A stretch of 64,000 nucleotides of DNA from Mesaphorura yosii (taxonomy: Eukaryota; Arthropoda; Collembola; Poduromorpha; Tullbergiidae): contig WIXG01000074.1 in assembly GCA_009869945.1 (NCBI GenBank), positions 124,001 through 188,000 of the forward strand. Direction: 5' to 3'. The notes below the pieces were generated by a model, which saw nothing but the letters and a program-made list of their open reading frames with translations, was not told the DNA's origin and made no database searches. Within the stretch, counting starts at the first letter, position 1; every line of letters starts with the position of its first letter. A program made the position numbers and the translations under genes. Below, piece after piece: positions 1 through 12,843 of the stretch.

Positions 1-1197
1 GACAAAGGAGTCGACCACATTTCGATACAATCAAAAGGTAACACTACTCCCAAATTTGATGATGGAATTCTTATTTTATTGTTTTATTACGAGTGGCAAT
101 AAAATGAATCGTTTTTGACCAGATGGTGTTCGAATTGCGTCATCAAACACGATTGAGATGTTAATGGAGCAAGACTTTTCATTGATCGTCAACGATATTT
201 TGTACGAAGTGGTGACACCGCCGCAAGAAAAACCGTCAAAGGTAAAGTCATGCAATTTCTACAGAAGGCTGCGTCGTGCTGCGCTGCTTGCTGATTATTC
301 TGAATGATCTCAGCCCTTTTCCTAACGAACATGGCGCCTGGAAATTTTAAGATGTAGGAAGCGTTACTGATCTCTGATACAGCATTTGCATACAGAGTAC
401 GAACAACGTCGCGTCGCTGTTCCATTTCTTGTCATTTACGATTATGTTGTCTTGCATTTTGCATTTTGCAGGAGGACTTGGAGAGATTGTCTTCTGTGCG
501 AAATCTAGTGGGTCAATTGTACGCTGCTTTGAATGTAGATGAGCATCAGCTCCGCCTGGAACGTGAAATTCTGGCTGAAATGGAAAAATTGCAGGTCCAA
601 CTCAATCCACTTGAGGAAAAACGAGCCCAGCTCTCGCAAATCTCGAGCAAAAGAACAACGCTCCTTACTTGGGCCGGGCTCGGGCTCATGTCAGTTCAAT
701 TTGGAATATTAGCTCGCCTTACATGGTATGAATACTCATGGGATATTATGGAACCCGTGACTTACTTTGTCACTTACGGCACTGCCATGCTCTGCTATGC
801 ATATTTCGTTCTCACCAAACAAGTAAGTCCAATCTGGCGCACATGAGCCATAAATTATGCCTGCTGTAACTGGCTTGCACTAATTAATCCTTCTCTTGCA
901 TTTCAGGATTATGTTCTTCCAGAAGTTCGTGATCGCCAATACTTGATCCAGTTTCACAAGAATGCGAAGAAGGTCGGACTCGACGTAGAAAAATACAATG
1001 AACTGAGAAGCAAGATCGCAGTTCTAGAGACTAACCTGCACCGTCTGAGAGATCCGCTCTCGCTCCATCTACCACCGAGCAAATCAAGACCGTTAGACTT
1101 GACAAAGTTGGACAGCCTAGGAGGTGACGCCAGTTTTATTTACCGAGCACAACAAAAGATTCAAGAACTACTGAAAAAGACCAGAAACCCCAGTTAA
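1..1197 (+). CDS. MCU: mitochondrial calcium uniporter, pore subunit (3' part)
   Basis: This is the Ca2+-selective pore of the inner mitochondrial membrane. Four exons are visible: 1-37, 123-241, 472-822 and 907-1197, all with GT-AG introns and continuous phase; upstream exons lie outside the window. The 265 visible residues include the end of the N-terminal matrix domain, a first coiled coil (VRNLVGQLYAALNVDEHQLR and following), TM1 around GLMSVQFGILARLTW, the selectivity-filter signature WDIMEPVTYF containing DIME, TM2 around YGTAMLCYAYFVLTKQ, and a C-terminal coiled coil that begins after RDRQYLIQFHKNAKK. All residues of the pore motif are intact. The stop is TAA at 1195-1197 and an AATAAA lies at 1251-1256. 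The MCU call is from family knowledge and is secure; the partner subunits (EMRE, MICU) are not in this window. Confidence 0.96.
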
Positions 1198-1250
1198 GCC
1201 TAATGCAGCTTAGCTTTATTTAGATCATAGACAAATTACAATAGGTAATT

Positions 1251-1256
1251 AATAAA
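1251..1256 (+). promoter_or_regulatory. poly(A) signal of MCU
   Basis: AATAAA lies 54 nt after the MCU stop codon. It is the first such hexamer downstream, which implies a very short 3' UTR. Confidence 0.6.
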
Positions 1257-1280
1257 CTATGAAACTGTTAACTATTATTT

Positions 1281-1600
1281 ACTGGGGGGATTCGTTATTT
1301 GTCACTACTTCGCCACTAATCGCACTACTTGCTATTTGTACTACTTCGATTACTACTCGCGCTACTTCTTTTAACATTGATGTTATAGGAGCAAAGTAGT
1401 AGTGATTGTCACTATTCAAGAATACACTCCGGTATATCTCCAAGTCTTACTTGGTTGAAGGAAAGGTTGGCGTGAATGTAAACGGAGTGAGATAAGGAAG
1501 TAAGAGTTCACGGGCGCTCGTTATGTTTGGTGTTATTTCAAAACTTTGAGTAGCAACTAGTGCCAGCAGTGAGTAGTGAAAAATAACGAATACCGCCAGT
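1281..1600. mobile_element. MITE-like non-autonomous DNA transposon, about 320 bp
   Basis: Positions 1281-1310 and the reverse complement of 1571-1600 match at 26 of 30 bases, with a shared core ATTCGTTATTT followed by TCACTACT after one mismatch. The interior is rich in short CTACTT/GTAGT motifs in both orientations and contains no open reading frame. Long terminal inverted repeats around a small non-coding interior are the hallmark of MITEs. I could not identify a clean target-site duplication, so the exact ends and the superfamily are undecided. Confidence 0.6.
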
Positions 1601-4058
1601 GGCGGTGTTTAATTATGTTATTCAATAATTCATAATTCAATCTTACGAATTTATTACGAGACGCGAGCAGAAGTTGTTCCTACCAAGCGGACCCTTCTAG
1701 TCACAAATCAAATCGACTACTAACTTTAATTGACAATTGAACTTTGAAATTACTTTCGGCATAAAGCGTAATGCATACTGTTCTTTCATTTCCATGATCG
1801 GTACTTCTACCTACTAAATGGTACTAAATATTATTGCGATATTTAATTAAATGTACTCAGACTTCATTCGTTAGGGTTGACCCCTTTTATATTATGTGAA
1901 ATGCTAACAAAAGACGTTTTATAATTGCCTTACCTCAAATCTATCACTGTTCTTGTGGCTAGATCGTTAATATTGGTTGAATAGTTATACTAAATTAATT
2001 CACTTCAAGACAAGGCCCTTTGTAATAATGCTGTGTCTTGACTTTCCGAAACAATACGCTCAATTCGTTAATTAGCTTAGAAATAGTTTCGAATTCATAT
2101 TTGTGGTTGTTGGTGGATGACGGAATTTATGAACTTCACAATTGCTTGCTTGCATGAATTTTGGACCTTTGTTCAATGAGAGGACGATGTGAACAAAATT
2201 GTACCTAAGCACTTGCATTAATAACTTCTGTACTTCATGTCGATCAATCCAAAATGTTTTAAATAGAAATCCGAACCTTTTGAAACAGATTTTGTTAATC
2301 GACTTACGTGATTTATTAAACTACTTGTTGAAGACTTACGGAAGCATGTATTCTTTCATTCGGCTTATTCATTTACAGGAACAGAATTAATTCGATTAAA
2401 GGGCATCTATTTACCTTTTCTATCTTGGCGGAGGTTAACGGCACAGGAAATTTGCTAAAAGACAAGTGACAAAATTTGTCAAGCAGTAGTCTCAATTACC
2501 TGGTAATTATTTTCCTGTCATTGAATTCAGGAATTTGCTGTTGAACGCGTCAAAACAAAGGGCAATAAATTCAATTCAGGATGACTATTGCTTACGATTG
2601 CGTCGTATTGACTTAATTTTGTCCACGACAAAATAATTATAAACTAGTAGTAGTTGATGAATTCATGCTTGTTGCTCCTGGGAAGGATGAGAATTCTTGG
2701 AATCTAATTATTCTCAAAGACGTACTTGAAACTTTTATGAATTACTGGATTTTGAAGGGAAGTGGCGACAAATTCATAAGAAAATTGTCTTATTTTGACA
2801 ATCTCAGCCAAATTCTCACCCAACACCCAACCTTTGCATGAATATTCTTTAATTAATTTTGCAGTAAACCCCATAATTACCATAATAAACTGCTCTTGTT
2901 AAAACGAGAATGTTCAATAAAAACTTTTTACAATTGTGTGATGCGTCTTCACGTTCCAGTTCCTTCCAGAGTGTATTCTCATGCGTGAAATACGTGCTAC
3001 CACTGGAAATTCCTTGGAATCTGGCTCGTGGCTTCCTTAAGCATTCTTCCGACATAATTCAGTGATTCTTCGCAGATACTCTTGCAATTTATAGTAGAAG
3101 AACACAGAAAGGGTTATATTTCACCTGCCCAGGCTAATTTTTATTAATGAACAAATTCGCACATAGTTCAAGTGGAGGTCAAGGTCCATGCACGTAAGGT
3201 GATTGATGATTCCCATAATTAGTTGCCAACTTAGTTGTAGTTAATTTCTCAAAGGATGATGCTTGTACCTGAATTGACTACGTGCCGAGTGGCGGCACTC
3301 CGAGTTCATCGAAGCAGAACTGCTTGTGAAGGATCGGAACTAAAGATAAGAGATTCGCCTTATTTCAGCCGCCACGGCTTTATTACGCAGTTGATGTTCC
3401 ATGTTACAATTAAATTGCACTAGAATGGTGTGCTTGGCTGAACTTTTCTGAACTGAACTGAAATCGCAGTTTTTTGCTGCTGCAACTGACCGTACTGACC
3501 GACTCATCCATCATTTTGATGTTTTTGCTCATCAGCACTCTTTTTATTGTTGAATATTAGTCAAAGATGCCACAATTTATTAGAGCCTGAGCTAAAATAC
3601 CCAAATTATTAAAAAGTGCAACCTTCTACGTGAATACAGGCTAGATTTACCAAACGTCTTTATACTTGCAAGAAGTACTCGGTGCCAATGCTGGCGATGC
3701 CAAAAAATAACCAAATATAATTTCTACCTTAAAAAATTGACCAAAACACTGCAGTGCACTGAAAAAGTGACAAAAGTGTATGATGAATACTCTACAAATT
3801 AGTCTTTGTTCTGGAGGCAGTCAACACGAACGAATTATTTAATAATGGTTCGTTATGACCTCTGAATCCAAGAGCAAGGTCTTCCTTTCTTGTATTGTTG
3901 AATGTTAAATCCTGTTTCCCCCAATTCCCAGACAATTTTCTTTTTATTGTGCCAAAAACTTACTCATCGCATTGTTACGTAATATGATTTCTGCTTACTA
4001 CTTCCCAAGCACCTGCAGCCTGACCGGACGCTCACCGTCATTGCCGGAGAAGGAGAAG
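1601..4058. other. intergenic, nothing recognised
   Basis: This AT-rich stretch separates the MCU 3' end from the next promoter. Its few short open frames have no family resemblance, and those I looked at have no convincing splice sites. I see no tRNA-like B-box or tandem array. Confidence 0.6.
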
Positions 4059-4096
4059 TTATAAATAAGGAAAACTCCATGAATGTATCAGTCAGT
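4059..4096 (+). promoter_or_regulatory. core promoter: TATA box plus TCAGT initiator
   Basis: TATAAATA at 4060-4067 is followed by two overlapping arthropod-type initiators, TCAGT at 4088-4092 and 4092-4096. The distance from the first T of the TATA box to the initiator A is 30 or 34 bp, the usual spacing. The start codon of the secreted-protein gene is about 110 nt downstream. Confidence 0.75.
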
Positions 4097-4201
4097 GTAG
4101 AACTTCTATTTGGATTATAGAAATCACTGCATGTTTGATTTGGTGTTCACTTTAACCAGCAACAAACCACTTTTTCTTCGACTAGCGCCAGTGACTTCAA
4201 A

Positions 4202-5497
4202 ATGAGGGCGTTCACTCTGTTGGCCTTAATTTTACTGGCCGCACAGATTTTCGCAGCGCCTAAAGAAAATTCGGACCCTTCTCCAGCAAATATCAGCCCA
4301 AACAAAATCATCCCGGACTCCGACGACTCCGACGAAAAAGACTCAATAGAATCTTCTGAAGATCAAGCTTCGAGTACCACAACTCAGAATCTGCAAACAG
4401 CTTCCACGTCTGATTTGGAACTATCACACTCAGATTTGGTCGAGTCAAAAGTGGCTAAAGAACCTGATCCTGCAGCCGCTACTTCGAAGGATGAGAAACT
4501 TGGCACGGCGGACACTTTTCCCATCGGATTCGCGTCTCCAAATTTGCTCCCGTACGATGCTGCATTGGTTAGCGGCTCATACGCTGGAGATTTCGGACTT
4601 GGGTCAGGCTTGGGTTTGAATGCACCTTACAACGGTAAGATTACGAAGGAATTGCCTGGAGTACACAGATTTACACAAATATTACGCAATAATGGCTCAT
4701 TTATAATTTGCTAAACAGCGTTAGCGGGTCGAGGACTTTATTATGGTAGGCACGGAGGTCTGCTGGGAAATCCGTTACTTGGAGCCGGTCGTGGGGTTGG
4801 TTACGGCGGATACGGCGACCTTGCACTAGAAGAACTGGCCAGACAACGTTTGCTACTAAATAAAGAGAGGCAGTTGAGAATCCAGGAGGAAATTCATAGG
4901 TCAGGAAAGCTTCTCGACGGACCATATGGTGGCAGAAATCCATACGGTGGTGGTGGATATGGCGATGCCGAACTGGATGCGTACGGTGGATACGAAGACA
5001 TTGCAATAAAAGGAACTGGAATTGACGCGTACCCCGACGTTGACGAGCTCGGGCTGAAAGGTTTGGGCCCGACGGGTGGCGCGTTTGGTCGCAGTCAGTA
5101 CCCAATCAACCTAAATCCTCGCTTTAATCCATATCAAAATCTGGGTACGCTTCTTCAACGCTTTAATATCGCACTGCAAGTTGAAACAAAAAATGATGAC
5201 TTGATTACGCATTTGTTTTCAGGTTTGGGTTTGAACGGATATAATCAACGTTTGGGTGGACTCGGGGGCTTGGGTGGGTTTAATCAATTCGGATCGCAGG
5301 GCCTCGAGTATCAAAATATTCTGGCACAGCAAGCACTTCTTGCGAAACGCAGGGGCGCACTTGGTCGTGGGTATCAGCCTGATCTTTTGGATCCTGCATA
5401 CTCACAAAGTTACGACGCAGTCCAGCAACCGAAGCCCGTCGAAGCAGAGAAACCAAAGGGCAAAAGTCCGTACGGATTCTACAGCGGCAGTTCATAA
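4202..5497 (+). CDS. secreted Gly/Tyr-rich structural protein
   Basis: Three exons are inferred: 4202-4634, 4719-5144 and 5223-5497, encoding about 377 aa. The protein starts with a clear signal peptide (MRAFTLLALILLAAQIFAA, then P). An acidic Ser/Thr/Asp-rich segment (residues about 20-105) follows, then a Gly/Tyr/Leu-rich region with GYGGYGDL, NPYGGGGYGDAELDAYGGYE and LGGLGGLGG, with a short charged helical stretch between them (ARQRLLLNKERQLRIQEEIH). The C-terminus ends PYGFYSGSS. Composition suggests an extracellular matrix, cuticle or silk-like protein, but there is no Rebers-Riddiford chitin-binding consensus and I do not recognise the family. The start is supported by the signal peptide and the TATA/Inr promoter upstream. 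The last intron (5145-5222) is a multiple of three without a stop and may be retained, which would give 403 aa. Confidence 0.85.
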
Positions 5498-8400
5498 ACG
5501 CGCGGAGGCTTCGATCTGATGTATATTCTTAATTACGAGTATTAAATATGAGCCACACACGTCGCCGTCGCGGCATCGCAAACAAGTACGATCAGTTTTC
5601 AATTGTTTAGTTACTAACTGTATTCAGTTACTTGAACTTTGCTGCTCTTCAGGAGACTTGCAATAATAACGATATGCGTTTGTAATTAAGGGCATTAATT
5701 GATGGCAGTAAAATAATGAGATGTAAGCTTACGACGATTTCTCTGCTTGTGTTTTTACAAACTGCTAGTAAAGGGCAATTTTAATTGTCTGCATGTGTGT
5801 AATTGTAATCTTGTGGTCGATTCAGCTGCAATCGCACCCGGCGATTCTTTGCCTCCTTGCACCACTGTACAACTTCATTGTACTAACGGCAGTTCAATTT
5901 TATTGTCTTTTCAAACGCGATGAGTGATTCAAAAGTTAAAGTCCCAATTCGACATTCGGCAACTCGCATGAACTTTTTGACTCATTTACATTTTTCGGCA
6001 AATTCTTTTCCTGCTTTGCGATGCTGTCACGCGAGAATACAGGGGATGAAACCATGTTCATTCTTCCGAATGATTGTTGACTTGGACGCAGTCCTCGCAG
6101 TATTTGGGTGTTATTTTTCACTGGGATGTCTAGAATTCCTAAGGATTACTCATCTTCGTTGTGACTATTGTGACATTTGGCAAGATATTTCAGGATACGC
6201 AACGACCGGACCCAACAAAATGTGAAGCGAGATCGCAGGCTTCGGGCTCGACCAATTGTTTAGCAGCTGCAGACGATGAGTTTGCCTTAGTTTAAAGTGC
6301 TATACGTCGCTGCAGACTGACAGGTTGTTGGAATAGTAGATGACGGATTCATGAAACCAAACCGATCTTAACATGAAATATTATATCCCGAATATTATTT
6401 TAGCACTTGACTCCTATAAAGATAAGTTCTCCAGGTATCAAGATACAATACGGCGGTACTTAAGTAGGGCCGATGTGCAAGAATCAAGATTCATGAGATT
6501 CAACGTATTCACGCTCTACACGAGTTAAAATCAGACACCTGAATTGCAAGCATTATGGCCCGGGCGTCATGAACTGGTAACTTAAACTACCATGAACTCG
6601 TTTTTGATGGCGGCTTTCAGAAATGAGAATGTATGATTATCGTTTCACAAGTACCAGACACAAGACACAAGACGTAACTTATTTTGACAATTAGATTGCA
6701 CATTGTAAAGCAGAATGGAGAACGTTTGACTTGGCTTTATCAAGCAATCTGTAGGCACGCATGATCACGATCCCATATTTGCTTTTGCGCCATGTCACTC
6801 TGTAACCTCTTGAGGAAGGAGGTTAAGCATGAACGAGAGATTAAAGTGACATTCCATCAACCTATTTCTCGAAAGTTGTAATTATGTGAAACTAAGCGCC
6901 GATATGATATCACAGCATTTCGTATGGTCCTCATTTCACGATAGCCTTGCAGTGCAGCAAATCCAATCCAATTCAGTGGTCAACAGATTTTATGTAAGTT
7001 TTACGAGTGCACTCTCCACTTTGTGCTGTACGAGTTCTCTCTTTTATGTCCAAATAACCAAATAAAATAATAAATTATAATCAAACTGAAAGCGAAAATA
7101 TGATTTATGCCATAAAATGGTGTCTTTATTTGGTTGCTCGAAAAATGAAAATGGGAATTCGAATTATTATCGTATAGAATGCATTTGGTGATTGCTGACA
7201 GATTCTTGTTTCCTCTTCAGAATGACATTACATTACACCCACAATTTGGCGCTTGTGGGGCGATGCGCGACAATGAATTTCTGGAGTCATTTCCGATTTC
7301 TGTCTACGCATGGGTGATTTTGGTACGGACTCGGACAAAACAGCAAATTGGAGTTAATCAAGTGGTCATTCTCCACACAGCACAGGCACCAAATGTCATA
7401 TGGGAACTTCCTTTTGCACTCGCATTTATTTGTGCCGTGCTGGCTTTTTGTAACTTTACTCAAATAATTTCGCGTCGCCCTTCCCGGCCGGGGCATTGGA
7501 TCTATTCGATTCTGGAGCCTGGTCATTGCTGAAAACGTGAAACGCGATCATTACCGGCTCACCATTTTTTTACATTATTGCAATGTTCCCATCTTGAAGA
7601 AAATAGTCGTCTTCATAATGCAATACCTTAGTAAATATTTAACTTATTAACTTAACTGCTGCTAAAGGTAAGAAAGGTAAAGGCTCTTTCATCCCATCTA
7701 TTACGCACTGCACGTTGTATGGACGTGGTACATCGTACATGTGAGAAACACGCGTTCGAGTTCGTTGTGAAAGAAATTGCAGCATGCACGCAGGCTGAGT
7801 TTTCTCATCTCGCTCTCTTCACTCGCCAGTTGGTCCCCACTGCAGAAGGATCATTTCCGTTTTTTACTCGCTTGGTCTACGTAACACCATCAATTTTGTA
7901 GAGACTATTAATCTAATAGCCTGGTCTGGCTTGGTGTTGCGTTTGTGTGTGTTTGGCTGCAATAATTTATTTTCTGGCAGTGCACGTAATGCTGATAATA
8001 ATGTGAGACACTTTATTACATCGGTATAAAACGTACACAAAAAACAAGAGTAATGAACAGATAAAGACTCAATCATTACGCCGTCAATTAGAATTTCGTG
8101 CAGATTTTTAACAACCGAGTGCTGGGCTGGCTGGCTGGCTGCGGTTGTGCGGTGCGGTGTCTTGCTGCAGGTGAATTTGGCAGGTCGTGTTGTACGTTTT
8201 AGCCTGTACCGTCTGTGACCGCACGTGTTTTTGTTGTGAATTACACAACGAACCATCCGATTCATAAGTGTGGGACTCGTGGGGCATCATACGTGCGAAT
8301 TTTCGACACTGTTGGCTGTTCTTCCCAAATGACAACACCAACTTGCGCCTAGTTTGGAGAATTACCTGCGACTACTCTCCGACACCATTTAGGTCTGCAA

Positions 8401-11400
8401 TTGGCCAATTTCAACTTGAAATTATCAAGTCATCTACAAGAAACTTGCGCGCACTTCAACTTTGGGTGATTGTCATCAATTTTGCGACAGATCGATTGTT
8501 GGACAACAAATTAGCGCCAACACGAGCAAAGGTAAGATAATTTTAAAAGTCTCGCCTTGGTTTAAACATGAGTCTTTCCATAAATCAATTTCTCGTCTTC
8601 GTAAGATATTGAGTCAGTTGAGGGCCACAGGGCATGGCCACGCTGAGGTGTGAATTCTTGTCGGAATTCTGTCAATGTGTCATTGTGTCTCGAGTCTCTC
8701 GAGCATTGTTTCACTTTCTTTCATAGAACAGCAGAATCTGGCCCATATATCACTCAATTCTTGACATTCTCAATGCATATGCTGGTGCAATAAATATATC
8801 AGATAGTCAGCTCATCTTCTCTTTTAATGAAACTGTTCGAATCTTACCTGTCACACTCGCGAGCAAGTGCATTCGCATTGGTCATTGCGAATTTACAACT
8901 TATTTCTCTGCGCCTGCGCCTTACGAATCAATTAAGCGAATAATTTATGGGACTCGATTATCATCTTGGCGATTTCAGCCGGTCAGGCAGTCCCATTTAT
9001 TGACATCGAAAGATGCTCTTCAGTTTCTTTTTCACCCCAGAGAGTTACTGACTGTATTCTTGAGTGAAGTGTGTTGCTCTACTAAAACTTTAATGAATGA
9101 ATAACTTTCAAACGAGTTCAATTAACATAAAGCAATAGAAAGAAAGCCACGCACTGCACTGCAATATTTTGACTTGTAATTGCCATTTCAAATTTATTCA
9201 TACGTATTTGACACTTGGTCTCCCAAGGATTATAATCAATCACTGATAATCATCGCGTAGTATTAATATGTTACAAGACTTTTAATGAATTACTTTATAG
9301 ACGAGTGGAATGCGGTTCAGTCAGAGCTGAACCTGTCCTTAATCAAACCGCAGCGTTGTAATTGAAGTCGTCGATGATTTGACTTTCGGGCTGGCGATGG
9401 CAACTGACATGCCACCACCACCACTATGGATCAATGCTCTTGAGATGAGACGAGTTTCAATTCAACTTCCTGTAATCCCAATAAGCTGGTTTCTCTTTTT
9501 ACACCGTATTAATTACTATCTACAATTTGATAATCCGCAACTGGCAACTGGCTCATAAGCTTGTAATCTCTTGTAATTCTACGATGTTGTCCCTTCTGGC
9601 CACAAAAGTGAGACACACTTGACATTTTCAATTGCACACACGATAAAAGATTTGACAAGTGCAACCGCGTCGGCGTATTGGGCTGCTCGACTTCACGTAG
9701 GCGTCTTCGCTTGCAGTCTTGTTGCAGATGAACTTTTCTTTTGTGTGCATGTCAGTTTGCCGCTGTTTCTGTTTCTAGTTGATCTGGCACTTGAAAAATG
9801 AACTTGTCAAGTGTGAGGTGTGCGAAATGAATTTTATGCCTGTGTAAAAGCGTGTGCATGACACAAATGCGAAAAGTAAATGAGCGAAACTCCAGAATTA
9901 TGTGTAGTTGACGGATTCTTGAACATTTCCTCATTTCGTTGGCATCCAAAGTGAATAAACTTCAGTAAAATACAAAATATTGCCAACATTTTCACAAATC
10001 TATGTTTACAACTTTCGTGTTGCATTACAAGTGCTTTCCCTCCGCGAGGGACTGGCTGCTTAACGCTGAATGTGCTGGTTGGCTGGTTTAATCCATTTCA
10101 TAAAGCATATTAATGTTAGAACCTTGGCTGGTGGTAATTGCAATTTTATCAAGCTAAACCAAATTTACAAGACCTTTGACTCCAACAACTTATCTAAATG
10201 ACACTGTCTTAAAAGTAAAGAAATGCACAACTCAGGCGCAGACATAAGTGCAACTTCATCAAACACATATCCTAAGTCCCATTAACATTTGTGCAATAAG
10301 GAAATGGAACATCCGAGTCTTCACAATCTTCAAATACGAGTGCAGTAAAGTAGGCTTGAATTTGAAGACGCAGGGCAATTTATGTGAGCAAATGTGTTCG
10401 TTTGCTTTATGCAAATCATCTGTTTACATTTTCGTTAATCTTATTTACCAAATGATGTACGACGTGGAGCAATTTTAAGGTGCTACGTTTTAACGTAGTT
10501 CAGACGCAGGCTTAGAAAAAATTCTCACCTGAGCTCTAACAACAACGCGCGAGACGAGATTAATGGTCATGCAAAACAAGTGGTTGAATGATGTTCATCG
10601 GAACCGTGATAAGAAGAACCGAACGAGCACTTTTAAGCGTGCTTACATTTCAAGATCTAATCAAACTAATCCTAAAGATGACATTAACCTACTTTGCGCA
10701 AACGCAAACTAAGCTCGAGTCAGAGTCTTGCTTGACTTGTCTTGAGAGACACTCTTTTCGCATTAATGCGAATTGAATTTATCACTTGGGTCTTTGTCAC
10801 GTCAACTTGAGCTTGAACTATATTTTCTTTAGCTTCAGGACACTCGAGGCTCGAAATAATTAAAAGTGTTATCTTTGTACCTAAGCTTGAGGTGCTGCTT
10901 TTGTCCATTGCTGCAATACTCAATTGTGAACGTAAATATTAAGGTGAGACCCGTCCATTAGTGTAATGCTTTCCTGACATGTGTAATTGTAATGTAATGA
11001 AAATGCAATCAGTGTTTACTATTTACTAATTCAATCATCAGATTACAATCGCAGTCGCAATCGCCTTCTTATAAATCCGATCCTCGCCTTCGTTCGCGTT
11101 CGTCGCGATTTCTGCTTCGTAACGGCACGTAGCCGTGCCGCGTCGTGTTGTAGCTTGGCGATTGACGTGGATATTGAAATACACGTTGGGCTTCACGCAG
11201 ATCGTACGTGCGATACGTTGAGATCATGAATTTTTGCAGCAGCACAGCGACGGAGAGCGAAAGAAGCTGGCCCGGCATTGAGTAACGCAATTAATTATTA
11301 TTACGAAATCTTCATTCAAAGTTCACGAAAGATCAAAAGGACAGGGCCGAGCCGGTCAAAGGAGACCTGCCTGACTTTTACATTTAATCAATGAGCCCGC

Positions 11401-12265
11401 GTTCGCAAATTGGCGAACACACGCGAAGCGAGTTGATCATCTGAAACGTAATAAGACAGCGTGATGGAGGAATGTGACAGTAAGTAATTGTACAGAAAAT
11501 GCGATAGTAATCAGAACCATACATCACATCCACAATCTCACATTCACGTGTCACATTGCAATGCTACGAGCGAGCATAGCACTGCAAGGATCACGACCGC
11601 TAAATCCGATGGAGTTCTTTCAATACGATTCCAATTAGCTTCGTCAAAGTATCAAATAATGGAATGAAAGGTCAGCACGGCAAATTGTTCTAAGGATTAA
11701 CTAAATTGGAGGTCAACTTTCTATTTTGACTCAAGACTTTCGAAATAATTAACTCGGGACGAGTGAGAAGCTTTGCATTTGCTCTGCAGGCATGTGAAAT
11801 ATGAGTATTTAAGTATTTAGCGCTGGAACCTGTCTTTCTGCCTCTCAGTGATTGCTTAATGACACGGAAATGCCAAATTCGAGTTCTCAGAGAACTTTAC
11901 GCTTAAATTACCGTAAAACGTGAATGCGAATGTGTGCGAACCTCCCAGAGTATCGTACACGCAATAATGCGTGCAGATTGTAGTTTGCAAAACAGAATTT
12001 GAGGAATCGAAAATATTCGCTATGCTTTGCAGCGCATTCCATTTCGTATCATTTCAAACAACGAGCACCGGCCAAGAAATACATTCGCAGCAGCGTTTAA
12101 AGATTATCTCGGAATTTCTTAAGACGGTTCGAATATCTCTGAGCGTATTTTCGTCGTCAAATGATACTTTTGCATTGCGCTGTTTTTCATTGCGTGTGCT
12201 CCCGGCTGGCTGGCTGCGTGTGCGTACGAGGAAGTGATTCTGGGACTCAGATTTAGATATTTCAG
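5498..12265. other. long non-coding stretch, no gene recognised
   Basis: This region is AT-rich with only short open frames that lack family resemblance. A consensus donor (AAAG|GTAAGA) at 8531 follows an open frame and could end an untranslated first exon of a downstream gene, but nothing confirms it. A run of GGCTGGCTGGCT lies near 8121-8140. Parts of the region may be 5' introns or enhancers of the storkhead-box gene, whose first coding exon begins at 18059; that is inference. Confidence 0.5.
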
Positions 12266-12843
12266 TATGGCGCATGTCGAGACCATGTCGAACGTGACAG
12301 AGACGGCAACGGCGAAACGGCTGCAGTGAGTCATTTCTTCCTCCATCAAGTCTGTCAGTAATCGACAAGTGATACGAGACTCATGTCGTGTCGTACGCAT
12401 GACGCGACGAACTTCCTTCCAGCCTTTAGCATGACAAAATTTGGCATTGGCACAAATTCAGGTTTCTTTTTGAGCCGTGCATTTGTTCCAGGACGCCAGC
12501 GAGCCATTGAACACGGATGAAGACACAGCAATCGAGAAAAATGTGAGTATGAGTCAATCGCATATATTTTTGTATGTCAACCGTAATTTCCAAAGTATGT
12601 TTGTACAAGCGGGGCAGGAATGCAAAAAATGTGAGCTTAGCTTGGGTACGATTCACGGTTTAAAAGAATAAGTTATTCACAGTGCACGCATTCAAAGTGA
12701 CAATTCCGCGTGTACATAATGCAGGCATGTTCATTGCACATAATCTTCTCACATCATTTCAAATAATCAACAAACGCCATATATTTTTATGTTTTCATTC
12801 AATTCAGGAGCTCAGAATGAAGAGAAAGATGAGAAGGAATTAG
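12266..12843 (+). CDS. candidate 3' end of an unrecognised multi-exon gene (three small exons)
   Basis: Three segments with good splice sites join in constant phase 0. They are 12266-12325 (TTTCAG acceptor, GTGAGT donor; YGACRDHVERDRDGNGETAA), 12492-12542 (TTCCAG acceptor, GTGAGT donor; DASEPLNTDEDTAIEKN) and 12808-12843 (TTCAG acceptor; ELRMKRKMRRN then TAG). In the middle segment only this frame is open. An AATAAA lies at 13129-13134. The acidic stretch followed by a basic end recalls the linker before paired-class homeodomains, but the stop codon comes where a homeodomain would begin, so I assign no function. Upstream exons were not found. It could be a real small gene, an alternative end of a larger one, or chance. 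Confidence 0.25.

Noticed and set aside
4701..5105. 134-codon minus-strand frame in the Gly-rich protein gene
   Set aside because: It is antisense to a GC-richer coding exon with Gly codons (GGN reads as NCC), which generates long shadow frames rich in His, Arg and Pro.
12267..12325. short ATG frame (MAHVETMSNVTETATAK) in the first candidate mini-exon
   Set aside because: In this frame the exon would join the next one out of phase and hit a stop after a few codons, so the frame shared by all three segments is preferred.
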